NCBI GenBank assembly: GCA_945862265.1
Contig: CAMAXP010000004.1
Coordinates: 100,118 to 157,607, forward strand
DNA length: 57,490 nucleotides
Source of the DNA: Bordetella parapertussis
Lineage (GTDB): Bacteria > Pseudomonadota > Gammaproteobacteria > Burkholderiales > SG8-39
Reading direction: 5' to 3'
Shown: piece by piece, positions 36,506 to 46,952 of the stretch
Layout of the letters: each line of letters begins with the position of its first letter
Numbering within the stretch: the stretch's first letter is position 1
Notes under the pieces: model-generated
Told to the model about the DNA's origin: nothing
Seen by the model: only the letters and a program-made list of their open reading frames with translations
The model's database searches: none
Position numbers and translations under genes: made by a program

Positions 36506-37414
36506 TTAGCGCGGCTCGATTCCGCGTAAGTATATGCTCACTGACAGATAGGCCCCGAGCCATCCAAGCAGGCTGGCGAACAGGGTGACCGCAAGGGCAT
36601 CGCCCGGGGCGAGGAAGGCGAGTTGGAAAGACGAGCCGTAGGTTTCCGCCAAGGCTCGCACCCCCTGATTGAGCAGGAACAGGCCGCCCGCCAGGACCAG
36701 CAGTGCGATCGCTCCGCCAGCCAGTCCCTGCAGGGCGCCCAGGTAGAAGAACGGCCGCCGGATAAACCCGTCCGTGGCGCCAAGCATCCGCGCGACCTCA
36801 ATCTCCTCGCGCTGGGTCAGGACCTGCAGCCGGATCGTATTGAAGGTCACGGCCACAAGGCCGGTGGCCAGCAACGCCGCGAGCAGGCCCATCCCGAGCC
36901 GGCCGATCCCGATCAGCGCCGACAGGCGCCTCGCCCAGGCCGAATCCGCCTGCACGTGACCGACCCCGGGCAACTTGCCGAGCTCCGTCGCCAGCGCCTC
37001 CATCTGGTCCGGCGGCAGTGCGCGCATCTTGAGAACAAACGCGTCGGGCAGCGGGTTCTGGTTGAGCGCGGCAATGACCTCGGCCATCCCTTCGGTCTTG
37101 CGCAGTTCGGCGAGGGCTTCGTCGCGGGGGATGAACCGGATCGACGCCACGCGGGGCTCTGCCTTGAGCCGTTTCTCAAGGCCTTCACGGTCCGCGGGCT
37201 TGGCCCCCGGCTCCAGGAACACACTCAACTGCGGCTCGAGCGAAAAGCGTGTGGCGAGGTCCTGGATGTTGGTGAGGACCACGTACCCGCCCGCCGGCAG
37301 CGCGAGCGCGATGCCGATGACCAGCACGTTGAACAGGCTCGCAGTCCGCTGGGCCGCAAGTTTGCGCAGCGCTCCCCGGAAGGCCTGCAGGTGCTGGGAC
37401 AGCCAGGCGTTCAT
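36506..37414 (-). CDS. ftsX: Cell division protein FtsX
   Basis: 302 residues. One helix near the N-terminus (SLFNVLVIGIALALPAGGYV), a periplasmic loop of about 110 residues, then three helices near 170-195, 223-250 and 268-295. FtsX domain with EEIEVARMLGATDGFIRRPF. With FtsE it recruits and activates EnvC, which is also encoded here (18076-19302). The start overlaps the ftsE stop (ATGA). Confidence 0.95.
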   Translation of the reverse strand: MNAWLSQHLQAFRGALRKLAAQRTASLFNVLVIGIALALPAGGYVVLTNIQDLATRFSLEPQLSVFLEPGAKPADREGLEKRLKAEPRVASIRFIPRDEALAELRKTEGMAEVIAALNQNPLPDAFVLKMRALPPDQMEALATELGKLPGVGHVQADSAWARRLSALIGIGRLGMGLLAALLATGLVAVTFNTIRLQVLTQREEIEVARMLGATDGFIRRPFFYLGALQGLAGGAIALLVLAGGLFLLNQGVRALAETYGSSFQLAFLAPGDALAVTLFASLLGWLGAYLSVSIYLRGIEPR

Positions 37415-38079
37415 GCTGCGTCCCCCCCTTCGACGAGCGTGCCGCCTTCGAGCCGCAGCACGCGCCCGTCGGCGCGCTTGATCAGGGCGAGGTCATGCGT
37501 CGCGATGAGCACGGTCACGCCCACTTGCTGGAAGGAGGAGAAGATCGAGAGGATGGCCGCGGCCGAATCCGAGTCGAGGTTGGCGGTCGGCTCGTCGGCA
37601 ATGAGGATCGCCGGGCGGTTGGCCACGGCGCGGGCGATGGCCACGCGCTGCTGTTCGCCCCCGGAGAGCTGGATCGGGTTGGCGCGCTCGCGGTCGAGCA
37701 GGCCGACCTTGTCGAGCGCTGCGCGTGCGCGCTTGGCCGCCTCCCGCGGCGAGAAGTCGCTGAACGCGAGCGGCAGCATGACGTTGTCGAACACACTGCG
37801 GTCGTAGAGCAGCTTCTGGTCCTGGAACAGCAGGCCCAGGTTGCGCCGCAGGAAAGGCACGGCCGCGGGCTTCAGGGCGGAGACGTTCTGCCCGCTCACG
37901 AGGACCGAGCCACTGGTGGGGCGCTCGATCGCCGGGATCAGCTTGAACAGGGTGGACTTGCCTGCGCCTGAGCGCCCGGTCAGGAAGACCAGCTCGCCTG
38001 GTCCGACCTCAAAGCTCACTTCCCTGAGGGCTTCCTTGCCGCCCGGATAGCGCTTGGAGACGTTGGAGAACTTAATCAA
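37411..38079 (-). CDS. ftsE: Cell division ATP-binding protein FtsE
   Basis: 222 residues. Begins (L)IKFSNVSKRYPGGKEAL. Walker A is TGRSGAGKSTLFKL, the Q-loop LGLLFQDQKLL, the signature QLSGGEQQRVAIARA, Walker B ILIADEPTANLD, and the switch His in IATHDL. TTG 38079 is the only fitting start and lies within the last codons of ftsY, an 8-base overlap. Works as ATPase of the FtsEX divisome complex. Confidence 0.95.
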   Translation of the reverse strand: MIKFSNVSKRYPGGKEALREVSFEVGPGELVFLTGRSGAGKSTLFKLIPAIERPTSGSVLVSGQNVSALKPAAVPFLRRNLGLLFQDQKLLYDRSVFDNVMLPLAFSDFSPREAAKRARAALDKVGLLDRERANPIQLSGGEQQRVAIARAVANRPAILIADEPTANLDSDSAAAILSIFSSFQQVGVTVLIATHDLALIKRADGRVLRLEGGTLVEGGDAA

Positions 38080-39022
38080 CGAGCGCCTCGACGAAGTCTC
38101 GCGCGTTGAACGGGCGCAGGTCGTCGATGCCTTCACCCACGCCGATGAAATACAGCGGCACGGGGCGGTTGCGCGCGTCCTTGGATCGCGTGTGCGCAAT
38201 GGCCGCGACCACGCCGCCTTTGGCGGTGCCATCGAGCTTGGTGAGCACGAGGCCGGTCAACCCGACGGCGTCGTCGAAGGCCTTGACCTGGTTCAGCGTG
38301 TTTTGCCCGGTATTCGCATCCAGCACGAGGACGACTTCATGCGGGGCTTCGGGGATGACCTTGGCGATGACGCGTTTCACCTTGCGGATCTCTTCCATGA
38401 GGTGAAGTTGCGTCGGCAGCCGCCCGGCCGTATCGGCCAGCACGATGTCGATCTTGCGCGCGATCGCGGCGCTCACGGCGTCATAGATCACCGCGCTCGG
38501 GTCGCCCGACTGCTGCGCGACCACCGTGATGCCGTTGCGTTCGCCCCAGATCGTGAGCTGCTCCCGGGCCGCGGCGCGGAATGTGTCCCCGGCGGCCAGC
38601 AGGACGCTCTTGCCCTCGGCCTGGAAATACTTCGCGAGCTTGCCGATCGAGGTGGTCTTGCCCGCGCCGTTCACGCCGGCAACCATGATCACGAGCGGCT
38701 TGGCGCGGGAGCTTTCAAACGGTTTTTCCAACGGGGCCACGAGCTTGAGGAGTTCCTCCTTGAGCATCCGCTTCAGCGCTTCGGCTTCGGTTGCGCCCTC
38801 CTTGCGCACGCGGGTGCGCAGGGACGCGAGCAGATGGTTGGTCGCCTCCACGCCGCAATCGGCCGACAGCAGCGCCGTTTCGAGTTCGTCGTACAGCGCG
38901 TCGTCGATCTTGCCGCGCGAGAACAGCCCGCCGATCGCCTCGCGGGTGCGCGTCAGCCCGGACTTGAGCCGCGCGGTCCAGGACTGCTTTTCTTCGCTGG
39001 GTTTCTTGGAGAAGCCAAACAT
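38072..39022 (-). CDS. ftsY: Signal recognition particle receptor FtsY
   Basis: 316 residues. N domain from about residue 25, then the GTPase G domain: P-loop GVNGAGKTTSIGKLA, DTFRAAAREQL, DTAGRLPTQLHLMEE and TKLDGTAKGGVV. The acidic A domain is nearly absent (MFGFSKKPSEEKQSW), as is common outside enterics. Receives SRP-ribosome complexes at the membrane. First gene of ftsY-ftsE-ftsX; divergent from rsmD. Confidence 0.96.
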   Translation of the reverse strand: MFGFSKKPSEEKQSWTARLKSGLTRTREAIGGLFSRGKIDDALYDELETALLSADCGVEATNHLLASLRTRVRKEGATEAEALKRMLKEELLKLVAPLEKPFESSRAKPLVIMVAGVNGAGKTTSIGKLAKYFQAEGKSVLLAAGDTFRAAAREQLTIWGERNGITVVAQQSGDPSAVIYDAVSAAIARKIDIVLADTAGRLPTQLHLMEEIRKVKRVIAKVIPEAPHEVVLVLDANTGQNTLNQVKAFDDAVGLTGLVLTKLDGTAKGGVVAAIAHTRSKDARNRPVPLYFIGVGEGIDDLRPFNARDFVEALVD

Positions 39023-39087
39023 GGGGGCCGGCGGCCGGGAAAGCCGCTAAGATGGGATTGCATTTTAGCAAACGCACACACACCACC

Positions 39088-40132
<1,045 letters not shown>

Positions 40133-40177
40133 GTAGCGGGGGAACCTGGTGGTCCCGCGTCCCGCGGTTCGCGCCCG

Positions 40178-40987
40178 CTATTTCTGGCACGCGGGGCAGT
40201 AGAAGGTCGCGCGCTGCCCCATCACCACGCGGCGGATCGGGGTGCCGCATTTCCGGCAGGGCTCGCCCGCCCGGTCGTATACCCAGTAGTTTTGCTGCAT
40301 ATAGCCCGAGCTGCCGTCGCTGTGCACGAAGTCGCGCAGACTGGAGCCGCCGGCGCGAATCGCGGACTGCAGCGTGTCCTTGATCTCGGCGACGAGCCGC
40401 GTCATGCGCTCCTTCGAGAGCCTGCCCGCCTGGGTGCGCGGGTGGATCCCGGCGCGAAACAGGCTTTCGTTCGCATAAATGTTGCCGACACCCACGACAT
40501 TCTTTGCGGCCATGATGAAGAGCTTGATCGCCACGCGATGCTTGCGCGACAGCTTGTGCAGCAGGTCGGCACTGAAGGCGGCGGAGAGAGGCTCCACGCC
40601 GAGCCCCACGAGCAACTTGTGTGCGAGCACGTCCTCGTTCGTCCAGAGGACCGCGCCGAAGCGGCGCGGGTCGCGCAGGCGCAGCAGCTTGTTGCCGGCC
40701 TGCAGGTCGAAGTGGTCGTGCTTGCCCGGCGGTGTGCCGGGGTCGAGGATCCGCAGGCTGCCCGACATGCCCAGGTGCAGGATCAGGTGGCCGCTGCCGC
40801 AGTCGACGAGGATGTACTTTGCGCGCCGCTTGACCGAAACAATCCTGCGCCCTTTCAGCGCGCTGACCTCCGCCGGGATGCGCCAGCGCAGGCGCGGTTC
40901 CCGCACCTCGATGCCGGTGATCGTCTGGCCGGTCAGGTGCGGCTCGATGCCGCGGCGGGTGATCTCGACTTCGGGGAGTTCGGGCAT
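40178..40987 (-). CDS. mutM: Formamidopyrimidine-DNA glycosylase (Fpg)
   Basis: 269 residues. Removes 8-oxoguanine and formamidopyrimidines. Starts MPELPEVEITRRGI with catalytic Pro2 and Glu3; Lys in the LKGRRIVSVKRRAKYIL region; H2TH part GNIYANESLFRAGIHP; C-terminal zinc finger CRKCGTPIRR ... FYCPACQK. Complete. Convergent with coaD, divergent from the TPR gene. Confidence 0.97.
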   Translation of the reverse strand: MPELPEVEITRRGIEPHLTGQTITGIEVREPRLRWRIPAEVSALKGRRIVSVKRRAKYILVDCGSGHLILHLGMSGSLRILDPGTPPGKHDHFDLQAGNKLLRLRDPRRFGAVLWTNEDVLAHKLLVGLGVEPLSAAFSADLLHKLSRKHRVAIKLFIMAAKNVVGVGNIYANESLFRAGIHPRTQAGRLSKERMTRLVAEIKDTLQSAIRAGGSSLRDFVHSDGSSGYMQQNYWVYDRAGEPCRKCGTPIRRVVMGQRATFYCPACQK

Positions 40988-41031
40988 CGTTGAGAACTTA
41001 CCGGTTTGCCCGGGGTCGAAGGCTGGTGCGC

Positions 41032-41060
41032 TTGTGCAGAGCGACGAATATACCTAATAT
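41032..41060 (+). promoter_or_regulatory. Sigma-70 promoter of the TPR-lolB-ispE unit
   Basis: TTGTGC (41032-41037), 17-base spacer, TAATAT (41055-41060), 42 bases before the start of the TPR gene. Confidence 0.55.
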
Positions 41061-41102
41061 GCCCCGTGACCGACAGCGCCGACGGCGCCCACCTCCCACC
41101 CC

Positions 41103-42884
41103 GTGCTCTTCCGACTCTTCCCGAACGTTCGTGCTTTCCGGCTGCCGGCCTTCAGGCTGACGGCGATGGCGCTATGCGTCGTGTTTTCCACTGCCGCGCT
41201 TGGTCAGGCCAATGCGAACGACGACGATGACGACGATGACGACGCGCCGCCTGCGGCCGGTGCACCCGCGTCGCAAAAGAAGGACGACGTCGTCCTGCCC
41301 AAGCAGGAGCTGACCGAGCCGATCCTCCTCGGCCTGCTGGTGGCCGAAATCGCCGCCCAGCGCAACAGCGCAGGTTTTTCCGCGCAGACCTATGTCGACC
41401 TGGCCAAGCGGACCCGCGACCCGCGTGTGGCCAAGCGGGCCACCGAGATCGCCAATTACGCACGTCAGCCCGGCCTCGCTCTTGAGGCGGCGAGGATCTG
41501 GTACGCCATCGAACCTGGTTCGCCGCAGGCGCTGCAGTCGCTCGGGGGACTGCTGATCAGCGCCCGACGGGTCGACGAGGCCTTGCCCTACCTCGAAAAA
41601 CTTTTCGCGGGCGATGCCACATCGGCGACCAACGGGTTCATGCAGATCAACCGGTTCCTGGCCCCGAGCCCGGACAGGTCAGCGAATCTCGGCGTCGTGC
41701 GCAAGCTCGCCGGGAACTACCCCGAACTGCCGCAGGCGCACTTCGCCATAGCGCAGGCCGCTGCCGCCGCGAACAACGACGCGCTCGCACTGGGAGCCGT
41801 CCGCCGGGCGGGGCAGCTGCGTCCCGACTGGGATCTCGCGGCGATCTTCGAAGCCCAGCTCCTCCAGGCCAAGGCGCCGGCCGAGGCGCAGGCACGGCTG
41901 GCCGGGTACCTGAAGAGCTATCCCGCGTCCCGCGAGGCGGGCCTCAGCTATGCGCGCCTGCTGGTGCTCGACAAGAAGCTTCCCGAGGCGCGGCAGCAGT
42001 TCAAGTCGTTGCTGGCAGCCCACCCCGAAAATACCGACGTGCTCTACACCGTCGGCCTGCTTTCCGTGCAGCTGAAGGATTACGACGAGGGCGAGGCCTA
42101 CCTTTCGAAGCTGCTGCAGACCCGGTTCCGCGACAAGAACGGCGTGCGCTTCACGCTCGGCCAGCTTGCCGAGGAAAAGAAGGACCTCCCCGCGGCGCTC
42201 AAGTGGTACTCGCAGGTCGAGTCGGGCGAGCAGTTCGTTCCCTCGCGCCTGCGCTATGCGATGGTCCTGTCCAAGCAGGGCAAGCTTGCCGAGGCGCGTG
42301 AATACCTGCGCTCGGCCGACGCGGGCGAACAGCAGGTGCAGATGCGGATTGCCGAGGCGCAGCTGCTGCGCGACGCCAACCAGAATACGGAAGCCTTCAA
42401 GGTGCTCGCCCAGGCGCTGCAGGCGCAACCGGACCAGCCCGACCTCCTGTATGACCACGCGCTGACGGCCGAGAGGCTGGAGAAGTACGACATCCTCGAG
42501 TCCAACCTCAACAAGCTCATCAAGTTAAAGCCCGACCACGCCCACGCGTACAACGCGCTCGGCTATTCGTTTGCCGAGCGCAATGTCCGCCTTGATGAGG
42601 CGAAGAAGCTGATCGAGAAGGCCATGCTCCTCGCGCCCGAGGATCTCTTCATCGTCGACAGCATGGGCTGGATTTACTACCGGATGGGCGATTACCCGCG
42701 GGCGATCGAATACCTGCGGCGCGCCTGGAACGGCCGGCCGGACGGAGAGATCGGCGCGCACCTGGGGGAAGTCCTTTGGGTGAGCGGTGAGCGCGCGGAG
42801 GCCGAGCGGATCTGGCAGGAAGCCGTGAAGCAAGCCCCCGAGAACGACGCGCTGCAGAAGACCATCAAGCGCTTCAAGCCCTGA
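41103..42884 (+). CDS. Secreted tetratricopeptide-repeat protein
   Basis: 593 residues. N-terminal signal or anchor (ALCVVFSTAALGQANA), then eight Asp in a row, then TPR-like helical repeats across the protein; the C-terminal ones are clearest (HAHAYNALGYSFAERNVRLD, LFIVDSMGWIYYRMGDYPRA). Betaproteobacteria carry this TPR gene directly before lolB and ispE. A role in outer-membrane assembly is possible from context but not shown. Start GTG 41103; ATG 41166 would shorten the N-terminus. Confidence 0.85.
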   Translation: MLFRLFPNVRAFRLPAFRLTAMALCVVFSTAALGQANANDDDDDDDDAPPAAGAPASQKKDDVVLPKQELTEPILLGLLVAEIAAQRNSAGFSAQTYVDLAKRTRDPRVAKRATEIANYARQPGLALEAARIWYAIEPGSPQALQSLGGLLISARRVDEALPYLEKLFAGDATSATNGFMQINRFLAPSPDRSANLGVVRKLAGNYPELPQAHFAIAQAAAAANNDALALGAVRRAGQLRPDWDLAAIFEAQLLQAKAPAEAQARLAGYLKSYPASREAGLSYARLLVLDKKLPEARQQFKSLLAAHPENTDVLYTVGLLSVQLKDYDEGEAYLSKLLQTRFRDKNGVRFTLGQLAEEKKDLPAALKWYSQVESGEQFVPSRLRYAMVLSKQGKLAEAREYLRSADAGEQQVQMRIAEAQLLRDANQNTEAFKVLAQALQAQPDQPDLLYDHALTAERLEKYDILESNLNKLIKLKPDHAHAYNALGYSFAERNVRLDEAKKLIEKAMLLAPEDLFIVDSMGWIYYRMGDYPRAIEYLRRAWNGRPDGEIGAHLGEVLWVSGERAEAERIWQEAVKQAPENDALQKTIKRFKP

Positions 42885-42919
42885 CGCGTCCGCGCGTCCC
42901 GCCACCCGTCCCGCTACCC

Positions 42920-43471
42920 GTGCTGTCCATTGCCCGTACCGCAGTCCTCGTTGCGATGTTCGCCCTGTCCGGGTGCGCCGAATTGCAGCGCACCGGCCCG
43001 CAGGCCGACGTCGAGTTCGAACTGGCCGGGCGCATCGCGGTGCGCTTTCGCGAGGAGGCGGCCAGTGGCAACGTCGCGTGGCGACACGCACGCGAGTCCG
43101 ACGAGTTGCTGATCACCTCCCCGGTCGGCTCCTCCGTGGCCCGGCTCGTGCGCGAAGGCTCCGAGTTCGTCCTCACGACCTCCGACCAGCGGGAGTTCCG
43201 GGCGGCCGACGCCGAAGCGCTGACCGAGCAGGTGCTCGGGTTCCGGCTGCCGCTCGCGGGCCTTGCCGACTGGGTGCGCGCTCGCGCGGCGTTCGGGCCG
43301 CCCGCCGAAATCACCCGGGACGCGCAAGGCCGCCCCGCCGTGATCGAGCAGGGCGGGTGGCGAGTCGACTACCAGGAGTTCCGCCCCGACGGCCTGCCCG
43401 TGCGACTGAAACTGGCTTACCCGGGGATCGACCTGCGGCTGGCTATCCATGAGTGGAGGCACCCTCCGTGA
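42920..43471 (+). CDS. lolB: Outer-membrane lipoprotein insertion protein LolB
   Basis: 183 residues. Lipoprotein signal with lipobox LSGC (Cys about 17). The LolB domain includes FELAGRIAVRFREEA, SGNVAWRHARESDELLITSPVG and the late GWRVDYQEF, RLKLAYPGIDLRLAIHEW. Receives lipoproteins from LolA and inserts them in the outer membrane. Start GTG 42920; the stop overlaps ispE. The LolB-ispE pair is conserved in proteobacteria. Confidence 0.92.
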   Translation: MLSIARTAVLVAMFALSGCAELQRTGPQADVEFELAGRIAVRFREEAASGNVAWRHARESDELLITSPVGSSVARLVREGSEFVLTTSDQREFRAADAEALTEQVLGFRLPLAGLADWVRARAAFGPPAEITRDAQGRPAVIEQGGWRVDYQEFRPDGLPVRLKLAYPGIDLRLAIHEWRHPP

Positions 43472-44328
43472 TGCAGTGGTATCCGGCGCCCGCGAAACTG
43501 AACCTCTTCCTGCACGTGCTCGGCCGGCGGGACGACGGCTATCACCTGCTGCAGACCGTGTTCCGGCTGATCGACCGGTCGGACCGGGTGGGCATCGAGG
43601 TGACGCGTGCCGGGGAGATCCGCCGAATCGATGAAACGCCGGGCGTGGAGCCGGAGTCGGACCTGTGCCTGCGCGCTGCCCGCTTGCTGCGGGAAGCGGC
43701 CATTGCCAGGCTGGGCCCGGAGGCGGCCACTCTCGGGGTGGAGATCGGGCTGGAAAAGAACCTGCCGATCGGCGGCGGGCTGGGCGGCGGGTCCTCGGAC
43801 GCGGCCACGGTGTTGCTGGTCCTGAACCGGCTCTGGGGTGTGGGGTTCGCGCGCGAAGAGCTCATGGCCCTCGGCCTGCAGCTCGGGGCGGATGTGCCCG
43901 TGTTCCTGTTTGGCGAGAGCGCTTTGGGCGAGGGCGTGGGGGAGCGCCTGACGCCGCTTTCGCTCGCCCCCGCCTGGTATCTGGTCCTTGTTCCGCAAGT
44001 CTCGGTATCCACAAAAGAAATCTTCTCTTCAGGCGCGTTGACACGGGATACCAAACCGCTCAAAATGCTGCCCTTTTTGCCGCTTTCCGGAAAAAATGAC
44101 CTGCAGGTGGTCGCCACAGCCCTGTACCCTGCGGTCGCGGAGCATCTGGAGTGGCTTTCAAAGTACGGGGATGCGCGCATGACGGGCTCCGGTGCGTGTG
44201 TGTTTGCGGAGTTCGCGACCGAGGCGCGGGCAAGGGCGGTTGAGGCGATGTTGCAGGGCGGCATGCGCGGGTTCGTTGCCCGCGGGCTGGACCGGCACCC
44301 GCTCCACCAGTGGGCCGAGGGCGGATGA
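43471..44328 (+). CDS. ispE: 4-diphosphocytidyl-2-C-methyl-D-erythritol kinase
   Basis: 285 residues, GHMP kinase. Fourth step of the MEP isoprenoid pathway. Starts MQWYPAPAKLNLFLHVLGRR with the Lys-Asn pair; ATP loop LPIGGGLGGGSSDAATVLL; C-terminal MTGSGACVFAEF. ATG 43471 was chosen because homology begins there and GGAGG precedes it; GTG 43453 is the longer option. Overlaps the lolB stop by one base. Confidence 0.95.
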   Translation: MQWYPAPAKLNLFLHVLGRRDDGYHLLQTVFRLIDRSDRVGIEVTRAGEIRRIDETPGVEPESDLCLRAARLLREAAIARLGPEAATLGVEIGLEKNLPIGGGLGGGSSDAATVLLVLNRLWGVGFAREELMALGLQLGADVPVFLFGESALGEGVGERLTPLSLAPAWYLVLVPQVSVSTKEIFSSGALTRDTKPLKMLPFLPLSGKNDLQVVATALYPAVAEHLEWLSKYGDARMTGSGACVFAEFATEARARAVEAMLQGGMRGFVARGLDRHPLHQWAEGG

Positions 44329-44371
44329 AGTTGTAGTGGATGTTTGAAGCAGCAAATCGGTAGGACACTAC

Positions 44372-44448
44372 TGGGGAGTCGCCAAGCTGGTTAAGGCACC
44401 GGATTTTGATTCCGGCATGCGAAGGTTCGAATCCTTCCTCCCCAGCCA
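44372..44448 (+). tRNA. tRNA-Gln (anticodon UUG)
   Basis: 77 bases including an encoded CCA end. The acceptor arms TGGGGAG and CTCCCCA pair perfectly, with discriminator G. The anticodon stem CCGGA/TCCGG encloses the loop TTTTGAT, which places TTG at 34-36. The T arm has GAAGG-TTCGAAT-CCTTC. Its place between ispE and prs is the usual one in proteobacteria. Confidence 0.97.
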
Positions 44449-44497
44449 CGAATGATTGCGCGTTGCTCCCGGGCGGCGCGAAGGAAAAGTTGAGGCT

Positions 44498-45469
44498 ATG
44501 GCGAACTTGGTCCCGGCACGAGCGCTGGATCGCTTGATGGTGTTCACGGGCAACGCCAATCCACGGCTGGCCCAGGATGTCGTCAAGGCACTGAACATCG
44601 GCGTGGGCCGCGCGGACGTCGGCAAGTTCTCCGACGGCGAGGTGATGGTCGAGCTGATGGAGAACGTGCGCGGCAAGGATGTCTTCGTGCTGCAGCCGAC
44701 TTGCATGCCGACCAACGACAACCTGATGGAACTGATGGTGATGGTCGACGCGCTGAAGCGCTCGTCGGCCGCGCGGGTGACTGCGGCGATCCCGTACTTC
44801 GGCTACGGGCGGCAGGACCGCCGGCCGCGCTCGGCGCGCGTCGCGATCAGCGCCAAGGTGGTGGCCAACATGCTCACCGCGGTGGGCGTGGCGCGGGTGC
44901 TCACGATGGACCTGCATGCGGACCAGATCCAGGGGTTCTTCGACATCCCCGTGGACAACATTTACGCGGCGCCGGTGTTGCTCGGCGACGTCTGGAAGCA
45001 GCGCTACGAGAACCTGATCGTGGTGTCGCCGGACGTGGGCGGCGTGGTGCGCGCAAGGGCGCTCGCCAAGCGCCTGGAGTCCGACCTCGCGATCATCGAC
45101 AAGCGCCGGCCGAAGGCGAACGTGTCGGAAGTGATGAACATCATCGGCGAGGTTGAAGGCCGTACCTGCGTGATCATGGACGACATGGTCGACACCGCGG
45201 GCACGCTCTGCAAGGCCGCGCAGGTGCTGAAGCAGCAGGGCGCCGTCAAGGTGGTGGCGTATTGCACGCACGCGGTGCTCTCGGGCGGCGCGGTCGGGCG
45301 GATCGCAGAGTCCGACATGGACGAGCTGGTCGTGACGGACACGATCCCGCTGCGCGAAGACGCGCAGGCCTGCAGCAAGATCCGCCAGCTGTCGGTGGCG
45401 GGCCTGCTGGCGGAAACCATCTTGAGGATATTCAGCGAGGACTCGGTGAGCTCGCTGTTCGTGGAATAG
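44498..45469 (+). CDS. prs: Ribose-phosphate pyrophosphokinase
   Basis: 323 residues. Makes PRPP for nucleotides, His and Trp. Motifs: [27 protein letters not shown], flexible loop [14 protein letters not shown], and the PRPP-binding [16 protein letters not shown] 44498, with GAGG a few bases upstream, gives the usual N-terminus. Placed between tRNA-Gln and rplY, as in most relatives. Confidence 0.97.
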   Translation: MANLVPARALDRLMVFTGNANPRLAQDVVKALNIGVGRADVGKFSDGEVMVELMENVRGKDVFVLQPTCMPTNDNLMELMVMVDALKRSSAARVTAAIPYFGYGRQDRRPRSARVAISAKVVANMLTAVGVARVLTMDLHADQIQGFFDIPVDNIYAAPVLLGDVWKQRYENLIVVSPDVGGVVRARALAKRLESDLAIIDKRRPKANVSEVMNIIGEVEGRTCVIMDDMVDTAGTLCKAAQVLKQQGAVKVVAYCTHAVLSGGAVGRIAESDMDELVVTDTIPLREDAQACSKIRQLSVAGLLAETILRIFSEDSVSSLFVE

Positions 45470-45561
45470 AGAATGTTTTTTACGGGGGTGCGGGGGAGAA
45501 TTCCCTGCGTCCCTCCACTAGCGTGTGCCTGGTCGCGGGTCGCGCAAATTCAGGAGCAGTC

Positions 45562-46287
45562 ATGAAAATCGAAGTCAGCGCGAAGAAGCGCGAGTTGCAG
45601 GGAACGGGTGCGAGCCGCCGCCTGCGCAATGCCAAGAAAGTACCCGGCATCGTGTACGGTGGGAATTCGGATCCTATGGCAATCGAGCTGGACCACAAGG
45701 ACCTTTCGATGAGCCTGTCGAAAGAGGCCTTCCATGCGTCGATCCTTACGCTGGACATCGAGGGCAAGAAGGAGCCGGTGCTGTTGCGCGCCTTCAACAT
45801 GCACCCGTTCAAGCTGCAGGTGCAGCACATCGATTTCCAGCGCGTCACCAAGGACCGCAAGATCCACATGAAGGTACCCCTGCACTTCGTGAACGCGGAG
45901 CAATCGCCCGCGGTCAAGGAGCAGGGCGGCGTCGTCAGCCACGTGCTGAACGAGCTGCACATCACCTGCCTGCCGGACGACCTGCCGGAGTTCATGGAGA
46001 TCGACCTGTCGACGGCCGCCGTCGGTCACCAGGTCCACGCCAAGGACGTCAAGCTGCCCAAGGGCGTAGAGCTGGTGTTGCACAAGCGTGAAAACCCGAT
46101 CGTCGTGTCGGTGCTCGTGCCGCAACTCGCGCAGGTCGAGGAAGAGACAACTACCTCCGCTCCCGCGGCCGCCGACGTCCCGGCCAGCAAGCAGGCCGAT
46201 CCTGCCAAGGCCGACGCCAAGGCCGGCGATGCCCAGGCCGGTGCCGCCAAGGCTGGCGCAGCCAAGGCCGGCGACAAGAAGAAGTAG
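45562..46287 (+). CDS. rplY: 50S ribosomal protein L25/general stress protein Ctc
   Basis: 241 residues. N-terminal L25 domain that binds 5S rRNA ([25 protein letters not shown] in two pieces), then the TL5-type beta domain (about 95-185), then an Ala/Lys/Asp-rich tail with KAGA-type repeats ([15 protein letters not shown]). CAGGAGCAGTC precedes the ATG. Long form of L25 as usual in betaproteobacteria. Confidence 0.95.
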   Translation: MKIEVSAKKRELQGTGASRRLRNAKKVPGIVYGGNSDPMAIELDHKDLSMSLSKEAFHASILTLDIEGKKEPVLLRAFNMHPFKLQVQHIDFQRVTKDRKIHMKVPLHFVNAEQSPAVKEQGGVVSHVLNELHITCLPDDLPEFMEIDLSTAAVGHQVHAKDVKLPKGVELVLHKRENPIVVSVLVPQLAQVEEETTTSAPAAADVPASKQADPAKADAKAGDAQAGAAKAGAAKAGDKKK

Positions 46288-46306
46288 TCGCAACGACCGG
46301 AAAAAG

Positions 46307-46341
46307 GCGGCAAGGCGCATCGCTCCTTGCCGCTTTTTTTT
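46307..46341 (+). terminator. Intrinsic terminator after rplY
   Basis: GCGGCAAGG (46307-46315), 9-base loop, CCTTGCCGC (46325-46333), then eight T. It sits right before the pth start (46347), leaving almost no room for a separate pth promoter downstream; pth may depend on read-through. Confidence 0.9.
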
Positions 46342-46346
46342 GAACC

Positions 46347-46952
46347 ATGGCCATCCGCTTAATCGTAGGGCTCGGCAACCCGGGCAAGGAGCACGAAGGC
46401 ACGCGGCATAACGCGGGCTTCCGGCTGGTCGAAAGGTTCGCCGAAGCGCATCGCATCCCGCTGCGCAAGGAGGCGAAGTACCACGGCATCGCAGGGCGCG
46501 ACGAAGGCACCGGCGTCTGGCTGCTGATGCCCACCACCTACATGAACCTGTCGGGCAAGTCGGTCGGCGCCCTGGCGGGGTTTTTCAAGGTCGCCCCGAC
46601 GGAAGTCCTCGTCGCGCATGACGAACTCGATTTCCTTCCCGGCGTGGTCAAGATGAAGCTCGGCGGCGGCGTCGGCGGGCACAACGGCCTCAAGGACATC
46701 TCGGCGCACCTCGGAAGCAACGACTACTGGCGGCTGCGCCTCGGCATCGGTCACCCCGGCGACCGCGACGTGGTGGCCGACTACGTGCTCAGCAAGCCCT
46801 CGCAACTGGACCGGGCGGCTATCGAGGAGACCATCGACCGGTCGCTCGAGATCCTGCCGCTCGCGATCGCGGGGGATGTGGAGCGCGCGATGCACAAGCT
46901 GCACACGAAACCCAAACCCCCGAAAGAACCCCCTGTAAAGGAATCCACGTGA
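46347..46952 (+). CDS. pth: Peptidyl-tRNA hydrolase
   Basis: 201 residues. Frees tRNA from stalled peptidyl-tRNA. Motifs: [20 protein letters not shown] with catalytic His at its end, [22 protein letters not shown], and [13 protein letters not shown]. Charged C-terminal tail. The stop overlaps ychF (GTGA), so the pair is co-translated. Confidence 0.97.
   Translation: MAIRLIVGLGNPGKEHEGTRHNAGFRLVERFAEAHRIPLRKEAKYHGIAGRDEGTGVWLLMPTTYMNLSGKSVGALAGFFKVAPTEVLVAHDELDFLPGVVKMKLGGGVGGHNGLKDISAHLGSNDYWRLRLGIGHPGDRDVVADYVLSKPSQLDRAAIEETIDRSLEILPLAIAGDVERAMHKLHTKPKPPKEPPVKEST

Noticed and set aside
45470..45561. prs-rplY intergenic region considered as a riboswitch or ribosomal-protein leader
   Set aside because: It is short, and I see no conserved stem-loop set or known leader motif.
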